From: CAZHCA01 sp964530825
GTDB taxonomy: Bacteria; Bacteroidota; Bacteroidia; Chitinophagales; Saprospiraceae
Direction of reading: 5' to 3'
Assembly (NCBI GenBank): GCA_964530825.1
Contig: CAZHCA010000017.1
Coordinates: 30,425 to 94,424, forward strand
Length of the DNA: 64,000 nucleotides
Shown: one piece after another, positions 61,637 through 64,000 of the stretch
Layout of the letters: each line of letters starts with the position of its first letter
Numbering within the stretch: position 1 is the first letter of the stretch
Notes under the pieces: model-generated
The model's database searches: none
What the model was told of the DNA's origin: nothing
What the model saw: only the letters and a program-made list of their open reading frames with translations
Program-made: the position numbers and the translations under genes

Positions 61637-62055
61637 AATTACATCGACGGTAAAAACTTGTTTTCTTACCTCAAGGGCGAGGTAGACGAGAGCCCAAGTC
61701 AATGCTTAATTAACGTCAACGACGAGGGGCAAATCGTAGCGGTACGGGTCGAGGACTGAAAAAATGTGTGTACTACGAAAACCGCGGTCAGGCGTTTGGA
61801 GTCTTGCGCGAGCCGTTCGTCGAATTGCTTTTGCCCCTAATCTTTCACCTGCGGCGCGACCCTTACGAACGCGCCCAGCATAACTCCCATACCTATCATG
61901 ACTGGTGGCTGAATCAAGCTTTTGTGGCCATGGCCTCCTCGGCAGTAGCGCAGCAATTATTGATGACTTTTCGGGAATACTCGCCAAGTCAGAAGCCAGC
62001 TACCTGGAGCTTCGAATCTATCACGCATGCAAGCTTCGAGCCAACCGAGGCATAA
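61637..62055 (+). pseudogene. Frameshifted remnant of an arylsulfatase C-terminus
   Basis: Two consecutive plus-strand frames match the end of arylsulfatases: NYIDGKNLFSYLKGEV with INVNDEGQIVAVRVED (from ~61637, stop TGA 61757-61759) and YYENRGQAFGV, PFVELLLPLIFHLRRDPYE, HDWWLNQAF and EYSPSQKPATW (in the next frame, to 62055). At the junction the sequence is GAC-TGA-AAAAA-TGTGTG; adding one G after TG gives Trp-Lys-Lys and joins the frames, so a single-base deletion explains the break. The catalytic half (Cys/Ser formylglycine site) is absent here. The frame upstream from 61520 encodes a signal-like start, possibly fused by deletion. Confidence 0.78.
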
Positions 62056-62096
62056 TAAAACATTTCTTACTATTGTACCGAATTTATTTCTATACT

Positions 62097-63515
62097 ATGG
62101 CAAGCAATGTAATTTTGATACAATTTCAACGATTGGTGAGCCGAAACTATCCGGTGTTTTTGGGCTTTTTTTGTTTGGCCTGGGCAGTGGTGCGCATTTT
62201 TTCCCGCCCTGTACTTGAAGTCGACGAAGCGGAACAAATGTATTTGGCCCAGTGGTGGTCGCTGGGTTACGGCATACAGCCGCCGCTTTACACCTGGTTG
62301 CAGAAAATACTCGTGGAAACTTTTGGTTACCGGCTTTTTCCGGTTGGGTTATTACGTGCTTTTTGCTTTTGGGGTATTCTTTATTTTACCTACCGCATCG
62401 CACGCCGGTCTTTTGCGGACTCTCAGGCGGTATTGGCTTCTTTAATCCTTATGGTTTGCTTGCCCCTATCGATATATGGCTTTCGCACAACACATACCCT
62501 TTTGCTTACTGCCGTAGGGGTAGCCACTGTGTTTTCCTGGTTGAGTTTGCTGGATAAGCCGACCTGGCAAAATTACGGCTGGTTAGGGGTTTGCATTGGA
62601 TTGGGATTTCTGTCGAAGTATAATTACTTCTTTATTATTGCCTCCATTACCCTCGTCTCTTGCTTTGACCGGTCAAAATGCAGCCGACTTTTTTCTATCA
62701 AAGTACTACTCACGCTCTTTATTGCTGTTGCCATTTTTGCCATTCATGGCTGGTGGCTAGCTGAGCATTGGTCCCAAGTCACGGCAAATGTAAGTGGTGA
62801 AATGGACCCAGGCCAGATGACTTACGGTCAGGCAGTAGCCAGGGGCGCCTATAAACTGGCGGTTAAATCCATTGTACATTTGGGCTCGATCAGCATTGTA
62901 CTCCTACTTTTTTATGGAAAATCCATTACTGCTACCCTGCGCTCAAAAGAATGGCCTTCACTGCAGCTGGCGGCCGACCAAAAAAGGATCCTATCCTTTC
63001 TGGGTTGGAATTACGCGTTTATGTGGATCCTGATTTTATCAGGGACAACCTCTACTTTTCACTCGCGTTGGATGTTGCCTCTATTTATCTTATTTCCCCT
63101 GCCTTTGCTGGATGTACTGCGGCCCTTGGGCTTGCCACGTAATCTACTGCCCTTTGTTTTAGGCTTTGCATTACTTTTAATTCCCTTTCACGGACTGCGA
63201 TACTGGGCAGAAAAGGCCCTGGAACAAACCAATCGCACACACTGCGATTTTACGGTTATTCCTGCCAATTGGGAGCTTTTCGATGCCCAATCCCCTGTTT
63301 ACTGGAGCCCCGATTATTTTTTTTCGGGCAACATCAAACTTTTACAACCTAAAGCGCGTGTATTCTGTCAGCAAGGTTTCCAGCTCGAACCGATGCCCGA
63401 TACGGTTCTGGTTCTGGGAGCCGCCGACTTACCCACTCCTCCCGATTTTCAATTTTTCCCAACGACCTTATTTCAGGAGAATTGCTTTGCCATAAAAATA
63501 GCTATTTCAAAGTAA
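62097..63515 (+). CDS. GT39-like membrane glycosyltransferase (ArnT/PMT type)
   Basis: 472 residues from the ATG at 62097 (the longer frame upstream runs through the sulfatase remnant). Around ten membrane helices. The first loop has VDEAEQMYLAQWWSLGYG, where Asp-Glu corresponds to the DE pair of lipid-phosphate-sugar glycosyltransferases of family 39/ArnT. YRLFPVGLLRA, RTTHTLLLTAVG and FLSKYNYFF fit this family. Probably uses an undecaprenyl-linked sugar to modify an envelope lipid or protein; acceptor unknown. Confidence 0.82.
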   Translation: MASNVILIQFQRLVSRNYPVFLGFFCLAWAVVRIFSRPVLEVDEAEQMYLAQWWSLGYGIQPPLYTWLQKILVETFGYRLFPVGLLRAFCFWGILYFTYRIARRSFADSQAVLASLILMVCLPLSIYGFRTTHTLLLTAVGVATVFSWLSLLDKPTWQNYGWLGVCIGLGFLSKYNYFFIIASITLVSCFDRSKCSRLFSIKVLLTLFIAVAIFAIHGWWLAEHWSQVTANVSGEMDPGQMTYGQAVARGAYKLAVKSIVHLGSISIVLLLFYGKSITATLRSKEWPSLQLAADQKRILSFLGWNYAFMWILILSGTTSTFHSRWMLPLFILFPLPLLDVLRPLGLPRNLLPFVLGFALLLIPFHGLRYWAEKALEQTNRTHCDFTVIPANWELFDAQSPVYWSPDYFFSGNIKLLQPKARVFCQQGFQLEPMPDTVLVLGAADLPTPPDFQFFPTTLFQENCFAIKIAISK

Positions 63516-63831
63516 ACGAGTATCCTTAGCTAAATCCCTGGTTATCATTTTTTTTGCTAGGCTATATCACCATTGAACAGAGAGGCCACTACCCTCTTAG
63601 CCGTTGGCTTCCCGCTGGTTAAGGAGAAAACGGATATTGATTATTTCTTGCGAATTTACCATTAAAGAGCGCTCCTTTACATCCGTGTCACGGAGGTCAA
63701 TCATTCCAAGAGTGAATTATCAGATTCCAGACCCATCCTACGTGTACACAATAGTGGAAAATCCAAAAATATCGGTATATTTAAGCGGAAAATAACTTTC
63801 CAAAATATCCTCATTAATAATCATTGATAAT
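63516..63831. other. Intergenic region
   Basis: 316 bp without a credible gene. A 63-codon plus-strand frame at 63604 shows no recognisable pattern and is rejected. The 3' part is A+T-rich and probably contains the promoter of the amidohydrolase gene; no clear element recognised. Confidence 0.35.
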
Positions 63832-64000
63832 ATGCTACTTAATTCCAATGTATTTAGTTGGCTCGCAGCCTTGATCCTATTAGCAGGCTGTGCAGATCCC
63901 AACCCAACCAAAGACTCCTCCCCGTCCGAGGGCACTGCTGAGGTAGCCACCGTTTACTTCGGCGGCGACATCCTTACCATGGAGGGGGAAGAACCAAAAT
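63832..64000 (+). CDS. Amidohydrolase-type lipoprotein, N-terminal part (cut by window end)
   Basis: 56 codons visible. The lipoprotein signal LAALILLAGC (Cys ~17) is followed by a polar linker and TVYFGGDILTMEGEEPK, the first strand typical of YtcJ/amidohydrolase-family proteins. The metal-binding motifs lie beyond the window, so the call rests on this one strand. Confidence 0.6.
   Translation, partial: MLLNSNVFSWLAALILLAGCADPNPTKDSSPSEGTAEVATVYFGGDILTMEGEEPK

Noticed and set aside
63604..63795. 63-codon plus-strand frame
   Set aside because: No recognisable pattern, in an A+T-rich intergenic region.

Overview
The window looks like chromosomal DNA from a member of the Bacteroidota, most likely a Saprospiria/Lewinella-type marine bacterium (inference). 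Pointers are a GldC gliding-motility protein, a PorV/PorQ-type outer-membrane protein, a secreted nuclease with a type IX (Por) sorting tail, many short lipoproteins, two-component propeller kinases, a DUF3667 protein and an EAD/caspase/STAND repertoire. Coding density is high on both strands. I see one tRNA (His), no rRNA, no insertion sequence and no CRISPR array.

Layout. 1-7.0 kb: tail of an unknown gene overlapping alanine racemase (+), then a leftward set of a caspase-like peptidase with a C-terminal effector-associated (EAD11-like) domain, a lipoprotein and an unknown coiled-coil protein, an EEP-family hydrolase, and a second EAD-like protein. 7.0-16.4 kb: lipoprotein, copper-type P1B ATPase, GldC and a very large bacterial alpha-2-macroglobulin with thioester motif. 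16.5-22 kb: LON-domain protein, PorV-like protein, YihY/BrkB membrane protein, thioesterase, arginine deiminase and a GNAT acetyltransferase. 22-32 kb: coiled-coil membrane protein, tRNA-His, CNNM/CBS transporter-like protein, DUF3667 protein, GAPDH, OsmC, an ECF sigma/anti-sigma/DUF4097 operon and cystathionine beta-synthase. 32-35 kb: astacin-like metalloprotease, lipoprotein and DUF4197 lipoprotein.

35.17-44.6 kb is the most unusual part: six tightly packed genes on the plus strand (gaps 15, -4, 16, 7 and 20 bp). They encode a small EAD-like protein, an unrecognised 451-residue protein that shares a KIYNI-type peptide with it, a STAND P-loop NTPase with one membrane segment and coiled coils, and three exported leucine-rich-repeat proteins with an invariant four-cysteine N-terminal module. 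I read this as a split NLR-like system: adaptor, unknown subunit, NTPase and LRR ligand-binding parts made as separate proteins. The caspase-EAD at 1.8-2.9 kb and the EAD protein at 6.3-6.9 kb are possible partners through EAD-EAD contacts.

44.9-64 kb: small Spy-like protein, unknown membrane protein, beta-barrel protein, tricorn-like S41 protease, a YtxH/holin-like/unknown three-gene operon, Gfo/Idh/MocA oxidoreductase, PA0069-type radical SAM protein divergent from a ureohydrolase, secreted EEP nuclease, a response regulator plus large propeller sensor kinase, a frameshifted arylsulfatase remnant, a GT39-like membrane glycosyltransferase, and the start of a lipoprotein amidohydrolase cut by the window end. 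All functional names rest on motifs read by eye; no database search was possible.
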